From Tetrahymena elliotti 4EA (lineage: Eukaryota; Ciliophora; Oligohymenophorea; Hymenostomatida; Tetrahymenidae), in NCBI GenBank assembly GCA_000231825.2, contig JH720299.1:1200134-1264133 (forward strand): a DNA stretch of 64,000 nucleotides, written 5' to 3'. The first letter of the stretch is position 1, and each line of letters opens with the position of its first letter. This document shows positions 36,180 to 50,229 of this stretch, piece by piece. The notes below the pieces were generated by a model. It made no database searches. It saw nothing but the letters and a program-made list of their open reading frames with translations, and was not told the origin of the DNA. Made by a program: the position numbers and the translations under genes.

Positions 36180-39100
36180 TCAAGATGATTCATTTACATA
36201 TTGAATTGCCTAATTAATATTATTTTTTTAAATATTTTCAATATATTTAAAAGTTTTTTTGTGCTCATTTTCTGCATCTTTTATTTTATTTTCAAGTTCT
36301 TGATATTTTTTATCCTCCAAGGTGTTTCTTTTTTCATCTAAATTGCTGTATAGATTTTTCTAGAGTTAATTATTTTCCCAGCTTTTGCACTCTTCTAGAC
36401 TAATTTAAAAATCCTTTTGAATATCTTTTTAGTTTAGGATGAGATAATATTATCCTGGCTAACCTTATCTAGCTGTCCTTCCTTTAATTTAGATTTCTTC
36501 AGTTTTAGTATCTGAAAGGAATGTTTAGATTACTACTACACCACCTACTTTTTAGACTTTAGGATCAAAACATATAAAATCTGTTCCTCTTCCATATTCT
36601 CTAGTAAAAAGTCCAATTTAGCCAGACCTGGTGACTTTTTAAATTTAAAAATTAAAATCTTCATAATCATCATGATGTGTAACTACTATATAATTATCTT
36701 TCTAAATATAAGTATAGTTGCTTTAGTGGTAATTTGTTAATTCTTGAACATCTTTAAAGAAAATGAGAACAGATTGCTCATTTTTAATAGCTTAAGCAGA
36801 TATTTCTTATATTTTAATATACTAATTTTATTAATCTTACTCTACTGATACATAGTCAACTTATTTAAAGTCTAATTTTGATTCTCCAAACATGGAGGGA
36901 ATATAATACTCTCTTGCAATATTGTATTTCTTTAAATTTTTCTTCAATTATTAATTTAATGATTATAGAGTACCAGTTACACCCATGATAGCTGAATATT
37001 ATTCTGGCAATAGAGCATAAGATATATGTCCACAATTTAAACTAAAACCAATTTAATCTTGAAGTGATTAATTATTTATATTACCTAGATAATTTTCATA
37101 GAAATAAGCAAATAAGGTTAGATAACCATAATTAATGTTGAATGAAATAGTAGAATCATATTATCTATATCCTATTTGATTGTTTTTAACAATATAATTC
37201 ATTGATTATTTATGCTCTTATACTTTATTCACTTCCTTAGCTAACTATTAAATATGTCTTTCAAACATTTTTTGAAATTTGGGATATTTCTAAAGTAAAT
37301 CTTTGTAGTTCTTTGATTAACATATACTTTGAATAATTTATGATTAATTTAATACCCTCTTATTCCAAATGTCTGTTATTATATCTTTTATTTCTTAATT
37401 TGAAAATGTAACTGAAGGATTGTATGTTTATCCATAAAAATCGCTATCAAAAAATACATCAACCTCATCAATTAGTACAATTTTATTATCAGCATTTTGT
37501 TAAGATTTTGACTACTCTTTTTAGTTTTTTTATTCAATTAAGTTCAATGTAGCTAATCTAGTATCTAAATAACTTTGAAGCAATCTCTCGGCTTATTCTT
37601 TGAAAGTACCATATTTTATTTTATCTGAAACTCCAAACACAATAAAATATTTACGGAAATCCCTATCATCTCTTTAGGAAAGGTGAGTACTATAACAAAC
37701 TACATCAACTTCACAACCTAATAATGATAATATTAAAGAACAGAATCCTAAGGTTAGAGATTTACCTTGTCCAGTTAAAACCTCAATCAATGAATTTTGG
37801 AATGATATTTTAGTATTACTTTTGAAAAGATTCAAAAACCCTTAGAAAAAACCAAATTCTAAATGAATGCCTAAAAGTAAAATTATACTCATTATTTAAG
37901 TATGGTTAGGTCTTTTAAATATACTTTTTTTGTCTTTCATTTATGTACCACTCTCAACAAGACTCCAGTATGCACAAATTTAAGCAAGCAAATTTAGTAC
38001 TTATTATTTTTATTCCGCTATTTTTTTGGGTTGGGATATTTGCTTTGCTGATGATAAAACTGATTCAACTATTTCTTTCCAATTTTCATTTTTATTTTTA
38101 TAGTTTTCTAGAGTTTACTCATATTTTTTTAGAAAAATTTCATAATATTCTTTTAAATCTTTCTTTAATTTATCGTCTAAAAGTTACTTTATACTATTTT
38201 TTTCTGATAACTCTAATTTTCCAAGGACATAATCTACGTCATGCTTTCCTAACAATTAATTAAACTGCTCAATTTTATAAGAGGAGAATAAATAAATTTT
38301 ATTAACAATCTAAGCACCAGAAGCATTTTGTTTGAGAGAGTTTCCTAATTCAAAAATTATTTCTTCTCCTAAATTTTTTTTGATTGATGAAATTGCTTCA
38401 TATAATTTTTTATCAACTACTTAAGAAAATTTACTTACTTCCTCTGAAATTTATTATATTTAAATTAAAAATTAACTGATTAACTCTACATTTTAAGCTT
38501 TAAAGCCAGGCAACTTATTTTAAATTTCTTAATCTAATTTATTCATTAATTCGTTAAGTACTTTCTAGATTTAAGGTTAATAATTAAGCTATTCTATATC
38601 TCTCAAATGTTCATCAGCCTTTTAAATAGTATTCATCAAAATATTTAGGCTTTTATCATAAATAATACCAGATTTCACTTAATCTATTGCATGTTTTGTA
38701 GTTTGATTAACCTTCTGCTCAACTTGCTTCAAAATTTAATTAATATCTATAAAATTGATTTCTAGTTCTTTAAGGAGATTAGAATATTTTCTTATTCTAA
38801 AAATGATTTCTTTCGCACTTTAGAAATTGCAATTATCTAAATTTGTTTATAAATCTGACAAATCAATTCTAAATTTATTGGATATTATTTCTTGCATGTC
38901 ATCAAAGTTCTTTATTTCCTATCCAATTTCTTGAATTTCTTTAAGTTAGTCAGATTGATCAAAATTATTGGGGTTATTTTTAATGAGTAAAAGTAATGTG
39001 TTGAATTTTTTGGAATTTTTGTTGAAATTTTTATCTATTTACATCTAGCTAATAATCAGTTTTTAAGACTATTTTAATTTTTCTAATTCTTATATAAATT

Positions 39101-42100
39101 ATCTGAGTGTCTGCTAGAGCCTTTGTTTACATAATTTTGAATCTTCTGTTTCCTCCATCTCATCTTCAATAATTTTAAAAAACAAGTTATGATTAAATAG
39201 AATATTTAAGAATTAGGTTTAAAAAGATTCATTATTGCTTTATAAAATTCTATCACAATCATCAAAAACTTAATTTGATTAACGATAAATTTAACATAAT
39301 ACATCTTTTAGCTTATCATCATATTCCTTTGCATCTTTTTCACTTCCAAATTCATCAATTATATTCATGTGACTTAAAAAAATTTTTAAATAATTTTCGA
39401 AGTTTAAAACATCTATTTTTGGATAATATTCTTTGATATCACTAATAGTTTAATTGGTTTTTTAAATGATATTTTTCATTAATTTGTCAAAAGAAATTTC
39501 ATCAAATTTTTTTATTTATTTTAATAATTTAATGGCTTTTTTAATTTCCTTTTATTCTAAAAGATTGAAAATTTCTTTATATTTCTTATTGGACTTTTCA
39601 TTTATTTCTTCTTCAATTTCTGAAATAGAAGTTTGGAATATTCCGAAATTAGGTTATTCTTCACATCCATAAGTAAAATTTTTGAGTATTTTGAGTTCCG
39701 TCTTAAAAGTAATGTCTTAACTTTCTAATTTTTTTCTAATAGTTTCTATATTTTTATTAAATACCAAAGTGATTTTTTTCATACAATTGTTTAGTTCTTC
39801 ATTAAAAATATCTTCAAAATCAGATACAAATTTCAAAGCTTCATCAAGTGCTTATAGTAATTTTTAAAGCTATTATAAATCTTCTTTATCAATAAGAGTT
39901 TGTATGTTTTTTTGTATTTCTTCTTTGACATACTCTATTGTGTATATTTGAGAATTGAATTATTCTTAATTAAATATTTTTTTGAAAGAAGCTAAGTAAC
40001 TGTGTGATTTTTTCAATTGATTAAAAATCTATCCCATTTCTTAAAATTTAAGTTACTTTATTTTACTTTTAATATTTTTACTTTAATTTATTTTGTAATG
40101 ATTGTCAAAGTCTTTCAAAAATGTATTCAGACAATCCTATGATTATTAGTAAAGATTTTCTTAATGTATTTATAGCAAGCTTAATATTGATTCTATTTTT
40201 TTTAAACTTTCGCGAATTTCTTCTAAATTTATTGAGTGATTGTCATAGCAGAAAATGTGGCTAATACGCTAAACTTTATTACATAAAATGCTATATAATT
40301 TATTTAGCCTTTTGTCTAGCAGTTATTTATTTTTTTCACTTTTTAATTAACTTAATTGTTCTATTTCTTATTCCATATTAAAATTTTCATTTTTAATTTA
40401 TAAATCTAGCTCATTTAATTTTTCTGAAATTATCTCTTTTGGTGAGTCTAAATTATTGAAATCTATCTTTAAGAATTCAATTTCATACATATTATCAACA
40501 AATCTTTTAATTCCGTCATAGCTTTCTTAAATTTCCTAAATACTCTCAAGCGATTTTTTCTTTTTTTAATAGTCATATACCACTTCATCATATATATGTT
40601 TGATTATTTCCTCAATCTTTTCAAAAGAATGCTCCTTTAATAGTTTTTCAGCATCTTGATACTTTTTTGATATTATCTTAGCATTCTAAATAAATTCTTT
40701 ATAACTGGTATAATCTTATATTTTAATAAATGCCTATTCTCGTACCAGTGATTTTATTAATTATAAATTCTTATCATAATAGTCCTAAAAATAAGCTGTT
40801 ATTGTATTAAGAGTTGAAATTGAATTTTATTTAACTTCAAGAATTGTATCTATTTATTAAACCTTATTTAAGAATGAAATATTTTAGTTAATAGTTTGCC
40901 AAAGATCGATTTTAAATTTATTCTCATTTTTCTAAATGTTAATTAGATCTATGATGGATTTGTTCTTTTCTAATACGGTTTTTTTTACTAATTCAATACA
41001 GGCCTAGCTTTTTTCTTAATATTTTGTAAGAATGTCTTAGAAAGTGACCAAATTTTTGATTTTCAATAAGTAAAAATTAATTTAATTGAATTTCTCATTT
41101 TCTATCAAATTCTTAATCTTTTCGTTACATAATTCTAAATATTTGTCCAATTTTTTAACTATTTTTTTAATATTATTTTATGTCAAATTTGGTAAAAAAT
41201 ATTATGTCCAATCCATTCTGCTTAAAAATTAGTAGATCTTACTTATTTTGATAAAATCTTTTTTTTCATTTCTGAAAATGCTTTTGTTATTTTCATCTTC
41301 ATCATCTAAATTTTCTAATTCCTCTAGATAATAATCAATTATTTTTTTTGCTTCTAAAGCTCTTTTATTAATTTTCTCTTTAATTTCATCCTTAATTTAT
41401 TTAAATTCTTCTACTGTTTCACCAAAAATATCCAAATCTAAATTTTTTATTTGATCAAGTATCTTTAAAATATTTTATAGATTGTGTAAAAAAATATCTT
41501 CTGTGTTTTCTTTTATTAAATTCAATGCATCATTGAAGAATTCTTTGAAATATTCAATAGTTTTATTATAATTATTGTCACATCCAGGAATGCACTCTGA
41601 ATATTAACTATTTTAATTTAGCATTTTGAGGATATGAATGGAAATTCCAGGTAAATTAATTTTAGAATCATCAATGGAAGATTATTTCTGAATTTCTTAA
41701 TTTAAATTATCAATTAAAGTTTTCAAATTTGTGGTAAGTTCTTCATTATTTTTCTTTAGAGTTTCTTTTATCGTTTCATAGAAATTTTCCTCATTTTCAG
41801 ATTAAACAAACTACTTTAAAAACAAATAATTTTGTTTAAAAAACTAAAGTTTCTAAGCTATTTAACTCACATCAGTTTAAATTTTTTTATTATCTAACGA
41901 GTTAGTATTTTGATACAATTTTTCAGATAAATCTAATAGCTCTTCTTTTTCTTTTATAAAAGTATCTTTTAATTGTTTTTTACTTTATTCGTAGTATTAC
42001 TGACCTATTGAAGTTTAATCTGTAAAGTCTTTGAGTTTTTGTAAATTATTCTTGACATTCTCAATATTTTGAGGGAAATTTTCTTCTATCTTTTTACTCA

Positions 42101-43292
42101 TTTTAGAACAAATATTTTCAAGATCATTTTTAAATTCTTTCTCACTTATTATGGAGAAACCTTCCTCAAAAGCTTCTTCTTTTTTCTCATCTATTATTTT
42201 TAATTATTCCAGGATTGATAAAATTTCTTAAATATTTTATGTAGAAAAAATGTTGCTTTTTTCTGCTGCATCACAAAAATTATCAAAAACTTAATTTTTT
42301 TTCTTCTAAAATTTTTTAGAAATTTCATTTTTAAGATCTTCATATGAATCAACTAAATATTAATCACCTGTGTAATTTTTTAATTTCTTAAAATCTATTA
42401 ATATTTCCATAATTCTTTCAAACTAAAACTATTATAACATTGCTGTTATTTAGTTGTTGGTTTCTTCTACATATAAGTGCAATTTCATATTAGATGACTC
42501 TGAAATACTAAAGCAGAATTATTAAGAAGGTTCACTAAAAGGATTTTATCTTAAAATACTTTCAAGTAAAATATCATGATCACCATTTAGTGGATTCACA
42601 ATTGCATTTTGATTTAAATTAATTTGCTTTATAATTGTTTTCAAAAATTAATTCTCTATTTAAACTTAAAAGTTTTCTTCATTTCCTTCTCCTTCATCCA
42701 AAAATTTCTTCAATTACCCATTGATATTTTAAATTTTTAGTTCTTTGGGAACTTTTGTAAATAAAAATGTAATTTTCTCAAATTAATCTTTTTCATGATT
42801 TACCAATATTCTTGTTAATAAGCTAAACAGTTATTAAAATAAATTTCCTCTTTAGGCACACAATTCATGATAGCTTATTAATACAACTACTCTCACACTT
42901 TTGCAATTTTACATAAATTTTTTTAGAGAAGATGCATTAATTATCTCTATTTCTACTCCTCGATTATCAAAAAATCCAGGTGAGTCACACAATAAGATAT
43001 CATCTTTAACATGAGCAAGTTATAGATCAATAGTATGAGATTATTTAGAGTGCCCTATTTCAAATCCTCCTTTGGATTCTATAACTTAATATCCTTTTTC
43101 TTAATCCTCACTATCTAGGAGATACATTTCATATCCTAAAAGATAATTAACAGTTGTAGTCTTGCCGCTTCCAGTAGGCCCAACTAGTAAAATGATTTCT
43201 TTATCTTATATTTCATTTTGAGAATTTTGACTTTCTTCAAATTGTTAGATCAAATATTTAATATTTAAACCCTTTATTTCTGGCTGACTCAT
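36180..43292 (-). CDS. GTPase-SecA fusion protein, intact
   Basis: One uninterrupted minus-strand frame of 2,371 codons; I checked every line for in-frame TGA. Residues 1-250 form a P-loop GTPase domain: GPTGSGKTT (38-46), switch LLCDSPGFFDNRG (Asp103), VVVLISYHEL, and FLFTKVPKEL at the G4 position. About 1,500 helical, coiled-coil-like residues follow. The C-terminal 550 residues carry SecA motor motifs in order: TGQGKS (Lys1844, motif I), STHLSQRDDRDF (matching SecA's NDYLAxRD region), IVLIDEVDVFF (Asp1942, DEAD box), GVTGT (2104-2108), REYGRGTD (motif V, 2234-2238), VGGVVVIQT and QIKGRTARQGQPG (motif VI, from 2269). In bacteria and plastids SecA drives protein export; here no SecYEG partner is visible and the role is unknown. 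It is divergent from gene A'. Confidence 0.92.
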
Positions 43293-43639
43293 TTTTCACT
43301 CCTACTTTTATTTTTTTTAAATTATTTATGATAAAAATTGAATTAATCATTCTAGCTATAAATTTAATATAAATACATACAGACACAAAAAAACAGTATC
43401 TCAAAATAAAATTAAATCAAAAACCTATCTAATTAATTGGTGCCAATTATTTTTTAATACTTTTCTTTACTTTGGAAGGAGTTATAAAACACAATGGAAT
43501 GCTATTGTAAAAATATTTAAGTTATTTGTGTAATTTATAATACATACTTAAAAATAAAATATTTATTATTTATCAATAAAATGAATCAATTATTTTATAA
43601 AACATGTTCAAAAATTTTCTTATTTTTACTTTAGGAAAA

Positions 43640-44100
43640 GAAAATACAATGAATTTACATGTTTTTCAATCAAATTGTAAATTTAAATAGAAAACTCTAA
43701 AAATGGAAAGAGTTCTGGAAAATAATTAGATTTCTTTAATATTAGTAGCAAATACCAAATAAAAGGAAAATAATGACACATTGATAATATGTAATCTAAA
43801 TTCTTTCCAGTAACTAATGGATTGAAAAGATTTCTAGTTTTCTTAAGCATCTTAATTACCATAAATAATCAGAGAAACTAATAATATTTTATAAAATATT
43901 TTTATTTTTGTGGCAAAACTTTCAGACCTTTTTATAATTAAAACTAAATGATATTAAACCTATAAAATGTTTTTAAAAATTTCAAATCTAAATATTTACT
44001 AGGAAAATACTGAAAAATATTTTATGCTAAGAATCATCAAAAAACACTCATTTCTGATGGAAAAAGCATATCTCAGTTTTATATAAAGTAGAGATGTTAA
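43640..44100. repeat. Shared intergenic module upstream of gene A'
   Basis: This is the unit 2 counterpart of 480-980. Shared blocks include AAATACAATGAATTTACAT, CTCTAAAAATGGAAAGAG, AAAATATTTTTATTTTTG, GATATTAAACCTATAAAATG and, near 44050-44095, CATATCTCAGTTTTATATAA with the same preceding ACACT...GATGGA sequence. It lies in the 978-bp spacer between the divergent GTPase-SecA gene and gene A'. Conservation outside any frame suggests a promoter or untranslated leader used by one or both genes. Confidence 0.55.
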
Positions 44101-44270
44101 AAATTCAAATAAAAAACCAATCGTTTCTATTTGATTAAGCTTTTTACAAAAACTGCGAAAATCCTTTTATTAAATATCCAAAAACCTTTGTACTTTATAC
44201 ACTTATTTACATATATATTCTGTAGACAAAAAGCAACAATAATAAAAGAGTAGTAGAATCATTTTTTAAA

Positions 44271-46263
44271 ATGCTTGAAGCTTTGAAAATATTTTTAACA
44301 AAGATTGATTTTTCTTTAGATGAAATACCCAACCAAAACGACTAGATAAACAGCATTCATGAATCCAACTTATAAAATAGTAGATTTTCAAAGCAAGATA
44401 TTTTAAATTGCTTTTTGGACAGCTACAAATTAGTTAAAAAGCATGTTGATATTCCCTGCTAAAGCTTTGATTAGTTTGAATAGGGTTTTAAAAAAGATTT
44501 TGAAGATTATTTTTCTAAGGTAGTGAATCTTTTACATAACAAAGAATTAACATATGTATTATTGACTCAACTATACTAATCAAATGTTCAAAAGTTTGGT
44601 TTACAAAAGGTAATACTTTTTTTTATTAACTTTATGTTTAAGCAATTTAATCATATTAGTTGATTGATAGATATGAAGGTATTGCATTTGATCATTATTG
44701 CTTTAAATAAGAATATCTCTCCAAATTAGCAGCAGAATATGGTTAAAACGATAAACTTACAAGTATCTTAGATGGATAGATGAATCAGTTATTGCTACAA
44801 TAAGAAAAGGAGAGAGAATTCTTATAAAAGATGAGAGAGATGAAATCCTATTTTGATTCAGAAGTAATTACAAGTTACAATTGTTTATAATGAATGAATT
44901 AAAATATTTTATTTAAACAAATAAGGAATTTATTAGTTAGAAATTCTAGCTATTTAATGACAACAATATTTAAAAAATTGATAGAAGTTCTATTCCTGTC
45001 TTACCAAACTTTTTTATTAACCTAAATATTGCAGATTCATTAAATGAAATGAACAAAGTTAATTTCTCTAATGGCAAAAATGATTGTGGTTAATAATTTA
45101 TTAAGACAAATAAAGATATACCAAATGATGAAAAATACTTGTTAAATACTTTGAAAGGAATTCAAGATCTTTAAAGTACTCCTTACATCCCTATTTCTAT
45201 TATTTCTAATTCCAGAACTAAACATGAAGTCATAATTCAAAATATTTTATCTTCATAGAGAGAAATAACTACTAATTTCTTTGATGAAAGCAATGGAAAA
45301 ATTTATGAAGGAGATATTATAGGTTATTTAGAAAGAAGGAGATTGAATTCTATTGATTAGAAAATTTTGATACTAACTACCCCAGGTTTAGATGCAACAC
45401 CAAGCTTAGAAAAAACTAAAGAGGAAATGAGATCCTTTTAAAATCTCAAAATGTATATCAAAAATTATCAAAATATCGAAGGTGACGATAAAGGTTATTC
45501 TAAACAGCTCACTCAGGGACCTAGTGAGTAAGAAGAAAAGACTCAGCTTTTTACAATATTTTAACTGATGAAGAAATCTATAGTCTGCTACTATTTGATA
45601 CATTAATCCAACACAATTTATGTGGTTCTTCAAGATAATGAACAAGACTTTGCTTTGTACAAACAGATTGAATTAATTTGCAGTAACTTTTTAGTATCTG
45701 AAGGCGCAAAGAAGGAAATAAACTTTATTCACTACTACCCTAGTATTTCTGATGTAAAAAGTAAACATGCTGAAATCTAATTTGAGACAATAAAATCCAA
45801 ATATAACTTGAAAGACACAGCAAGTGATTTTAAAAATGAATGCTTTATGAAATTTGAATAATAAGAAGATAGGGGGAGTAGTAATTACAGAAAAAAGATG
45901 AACAAATAAATCTAGTTTTAGCACATTATGCTATTTGGAGATTTTGAAAGTAGATATAATCAATAGCTGTTTGAGCAAATCAGAAAAGATATAGATAACA
46001 CAAGATGTGATAAAATTGTTCCCAATCAAATAGAAACCAATTTTAGAATCCATATTTTCTAGTATCTAGCATATTTCTTCTAAACATGTGATGAAAAGTA
46101 ACAGTCAGAACAAAACTAATTCTTTTAGTTTAAAGAAAGATAAATTAATGAAGTTGAGGATAATTTTCCTATGGATGATACATTTTAAGAATGGAAAGAT
46201 TTGATCTTTTATCCATATAGTTTTTTAACTCCAAACTCTATCAAATAACACAAATTATTTTGA
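44271..46263 (+). CDS. Gene A', unit 2: putative pseudo-GTPase
   Basis: Spliced CDS of 627 codons with introns at 44610-44659 and 44864-44925, matching the two introns of gene A. The start MLEALKIFLTK is identical to gene A. The degenerate P-loop region reads ISIISNSRTKHEVII, and the switch-like motif ILTTPGLDATPS again has Thr where GTPases have Asp. Further conserved tracts are QGPSEQEEKTQLFTIFQLMK, TIYVVLQDNEQDF, MLFGDFESRYNQQLF and EWKDLIFYPYSFLTPN. The C-terminal strand and helix pattern is retained in both copies, so the loss of nucleotide-binding residues is old and tolerated. I infer a regulatory or structural subunit. The stop is eight codons after the last shared block. Confidence 0.8.
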
Positions 46264-46568
46264 TTACAAAAATTAAAAATATTTTTATTGTATCTTTTTT
46301 ATCATTAATTTACCTTACTTCTTAAATAGTATCATCATTTGCAAATTAAATTAAAATCTTGAGTAATTATTTTTGTTTTACCCTCTATTAATCAATCATT
46401 TATTTTTCCTTTATATATTTTTATATGTCATTGAGCATCATATTTTACTTGAATTATTTCATATGATTAATACTGTTTTAAGAGTAAATTTCTAATATCC
46501 TTAAAAATATTTGATTAAAAGACTAACAAAATTAAATCTAACAATCAAAGCTAGGTTAAAAATTGAAG

Positions 46569-48734
46569 ATGGCTAGCAAAAAAATACAATACTCTTCTGA
46601 TCCTGAGGAAGAGAAAGAGTTAAACAGAGATTAGGAAAGGGACTAATAAATAAACTAAGAGTAAAAAGCTATACTAAGAAGAAGCTTGAAACTTGGAGAG
46701 TAGAATATGGCTGAAAATAATAACGGATCTATCGATTAATAGCTAAGATGCTCCTCTAAATAAGTTTTTGTCTTTTTAGGAGTAAGCGATAGTTCAAAAG
46801 AAATAATTGTTAATTTGATATCAGGAGACTAAAGAAAAAAAAGTTAGTAGCTAATTACCTTAGAAAATTCATTTGCAATAATAAAATATCCAATAGATGA
46901 AGAACTAGATTTTTAAAAAAAAATAGCTTTATGGAATGACATTATTACCTTAACAAATGATAGATAATTAACATTTGCTCTAATTCTAGATTAAAAATAA
47001 CTATTTCAATCTAAAGAATTGCTCAATAAGTACCTCTAAAGCTAGTTTTAATCTTTGCAAAATTCCGTTTCTGATGTCAATCTCTTACTATAGCTTAAGT
47101 TTTTAGCTATTCTTATATCTTAGGCTAAATAGCAAAATAATCGTATAGAAGATGAACTTATTCAGGAGAATATGAAATAATTAAAAGAATATGTTTCCTA
47201 GATATATTGGGAATACTAAAAAAAGGATAGAGGATATAGATAGTTTCTATTTTATTTAATTTAAATTTTCTCTCCTCAAGAATCTTTCTTAAAACTGTAT
47301 TAAGGATAAAAATCAAGTGCCGAAATTTTAGTTCTACTATAAAAGCATCATAGTGTTGATCCTAAGGAATTAATGATAAAGCCTCCTAAGGATGTTCTAA
47401 ATAAAACCTTAGAGGATTTAGTAGAAAAAATTATGAAATTAGATTTACTGGAAGAACATTTTGAATAGTTCAATGAACTATTTTCATAGCTATCGTTAGA
47501 GAAATAAAAAGTAAATCTGTAAGATATATATACTAATAGACTACAAATTTGTATATAACAAATATAATAATTCATAGATTAAATCAAAAAGAAATAAGAC
47601 ATAAATTAATACAATGAATTGCTTTAATATATTAAATTAATTGAAAGTTTTGAATAATATTTGTCACATTATAATCTCAAAAGCATTCTTTCAAACAACT
47701 AGTTAATTGAAAGTATTTAAGAAATTCTTCAAATTAAATTAATTTGCAAGAATCTAAAAGAGAAGAAAGATTTTTTAATTATTGTTACTTAATTTTCAGG
47801 CTGGAATAAGAAGTTTTAGGATTAAGAAATCAGCTTAAAAGAATAAATTGGTTACTTATTGAATATTACTTTGAAAGATTTAAGTGATAGAAATGGTACT
47901 CAAAATTTTTCTTCATTAACAATTAACCTCTAAGATATTTTAGAAATTTTTAAATCATCAAGAAAAGAATAGATTAATGACTTTATTTCAAGGAACACAG
48001 CCAAAGAAATTGTATAGGGTTTAGAAGATTAATAATAAACATGCTGCCAAATTTTAGATAACAAAATATACTAAATTTAAAATAACCCTAATTTCAAAAC
48101 CATCCTGAAGGATCTTTAATTCTGCTAAAGCTTTTTATAAACTTTAAAAATATTGAGCAACTACTAATCGATATTTGAAGATATCCTCAAATTTAAAATC
48201 CAGAATTCATTACAGGAGATTGAGGAAAAAAAAAAGATATTGAAGTAGAACCTTTAATAGATAAAAGAGAACTTACAAAATAATCAGAATTTTTTAAGAG
48301 CAATCATACAAGAAAAAACATGCGTTGTATAAGTCTATGAGATGTTTGAACTTGAAATAGAACTAGAAGAATCTTAAATTAAATCTTATTTAAATGATTT
48401 AATTTCTAAATATTTAAAATCTTTGAATGAAGCCATGGAAAAAAAAATTTTTAATGACCAATTTATTATTAATTTTATTGAAATAGAGAAAAATGAAACA
48501 AAACTTAACAATAATTTAATTGAAACGAAGAAAATGCAAAATAAATTTAAAAGCTAGTTTAATTAGTTCTTGGAGCAATTTCAAAAAATCAATACAGATG
48601 ATAATATGGATTTAAAAGAAAAATCAAGGCTACGTTAAGAAAAAATAAATTTATAACATCTAAAATAATTAATGAAATTCAAGAATGAACCAGCATTTTT
48701 AACTGAATTGTTAAATAAACTACCTAACAAATGA
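46569..48734 (+). CDS. Gene B', unit 2: putative pseudo-GTPase with coiled-coil tail
   Basis: A clean 722-codon frame, checked throughout for TGA, beginning MASKKIQYSSDPEEEKE. VFVFLGVSDSSKEIIVNLI occupies the P-loop position and lacks the GSGKS/T core, as in gene B. LENSFAIIKYPIDEE and LTFALILDQKQLFQ follow at the switch-II and next-strand positions. The tail is helical and ends FLTELLNKLPNK. Compared with gene B it has only one copy of the N-terminal 38-codon segment, and that copy is diverged. It starts 305 bp after gene A' on the same strand. The parallel loss of both G1 and G3 signatures in B and B' argues that the change predates the unit duplication. Confidence 0.82.
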
Positions 48735-49211
48735 TTTATTTTTTTAAAAATAATTGTTTCTTTTAGCAAGATTTTTAAGTAGAATCAAATTTACTTTTAA
48801 TTTTATAATTGAAATACTTTAATTTTCAGAATAATACAAAATTTTTTTTTCAAACATGTTGATAGTAACTGAAAATTATCAAGGATTGAATAATAATTGC
48901 TTGTAAATAAATTTTATGTTTTTTACAATGTGCAGGAATATTATTTGAAATAAAAATATTTTTATTTTATTTTACTATCAGCTTGATGGGGAAATTTAAT
49001 TAATTTTTTTATTTGATTCAAGATAATGATATTTTATTTAATTACTCAGAAATTTTGGAGTAATTCAAAGAGTATTTAATAATTCATTATCTTCTATTTT
49101 ATTTCTTTACAAAACTCTTTTGTATTATTTTCAATAAAATCATTCATATTTTATAAAGTTACTAATTAATTTAGAAAGTAAAAGAAACAAAAAGTAATAC
49201 AATAAATCATT

Positions 49212-49889
49212 ATGTAAAAACATATAGAGGACATTGAATCTTAAATAGAAATTTAAAGAAACATTATAGGCTATGGTAAAAGTTATATTAATCTAATAGA
49301 TTAATTTCTTTTAGATTTAAAATATACCCTTAAAAGGTTTTTAAAGCAAGAAGTATTTGCTCATTTAAAGAATTACAATATATTGTAGAAGTACAAAGAA
49401 ATTAAAGCTTAAGAGCAAGATATTAAGATGGAAAATGAAAATCATGATTAAACTTTTTAAAAAGCCTTCAGATCTCTACTAGTGTATTAAAAATTGATTG
49501 AATATTGTTTGTAAATTCTTGATAAACATTATGAAGATGAGAAATTATGTAAAATTTAATATGGCCTGGTATCTTTATATTCAATGATTTCTACCTTTCA
49601 AAATATATTTAGTATCATTTTGAGTAAAAAAAGTGATCATCATACTCGAAACTTCTAAAATTTTTAAAAATACCTAGATGAAAAAGTTGATAAAGTTAGA
49701 AAAATTTACAGTGACAATAGTTTTGTAGAATTGTTTAAAAAAATATCTGAAAATTGGAAATAAACTAGTGATAAATTAGATAAAAATCTTTAGCTTGAAG
49801 ATGAAGAAGAAGAAAAGGCATAATATTAATAAGATTATATGGAAAATATTTAAGAAATACAAGAAAAATTGAATTAATTAAACAATTGA
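49212..49889 (+). CDS. Gene C', unit 2: small helical protein
   Basis: Single-exon frame of 226 codons starting MQKHIEDIESQIEIQRNI, with its stop at 49887-49889. It aligns end to end with gene C (6134-6814), with substitutions mostly conservative and the acidic Gln-rich C-terminus (EDEEEEKAQYQQDYMENIQE) retained. No catalytic or membrane motif is visible. It lies about 480 bp after B' and 340 bp before D'. Length and position conservation support a real gene even though the product is unrecognised. Confidence 0.75.
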
Positions 49890-50229
49890 AAACAAACAAC
49901 AAGTCAATTTTTTTTGATATTTTTATATTCTTTCTTTATCTTTTGTGGACATATACTTTTTTTTGAATTTATTATTTTATTGATTTCACATATTGATTAT
50001 TACTTATTGAGAATAAAATAATCCTAATTATTAAATAAAATAAATATATTGTTTTTTATTTAATGTTAGATTTAACGAATTTATTTCTTAATTTTATGAT
50101 TAGTTTTAAATTTAAAACCTTCATTTGTTTATTTGGTATTTAAATTACAAAAAAAATTTTACATTTATTTGTAAATAATTAATATTGAAATAAGAAAGAA
50201 ATATCTTTTTAAAGGAGTTTAATAACAAG

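Noticed and set aside
37943..38263. A 106-codon plus-strand frame with hydrophobic stretches
   Set aside because: It is antisense to the GTPase-SecA gene, whose frame is continuous through this region; the hydrophobicity arises from antisense Lys/Asn/Glu codons.
45691..45924. A minus-strand frame (and its twin at 2561-2833)
   Set aside because: Both are antisense shadows of the same part of genes A' and A; their similarity only reflects the duplication of those genes.
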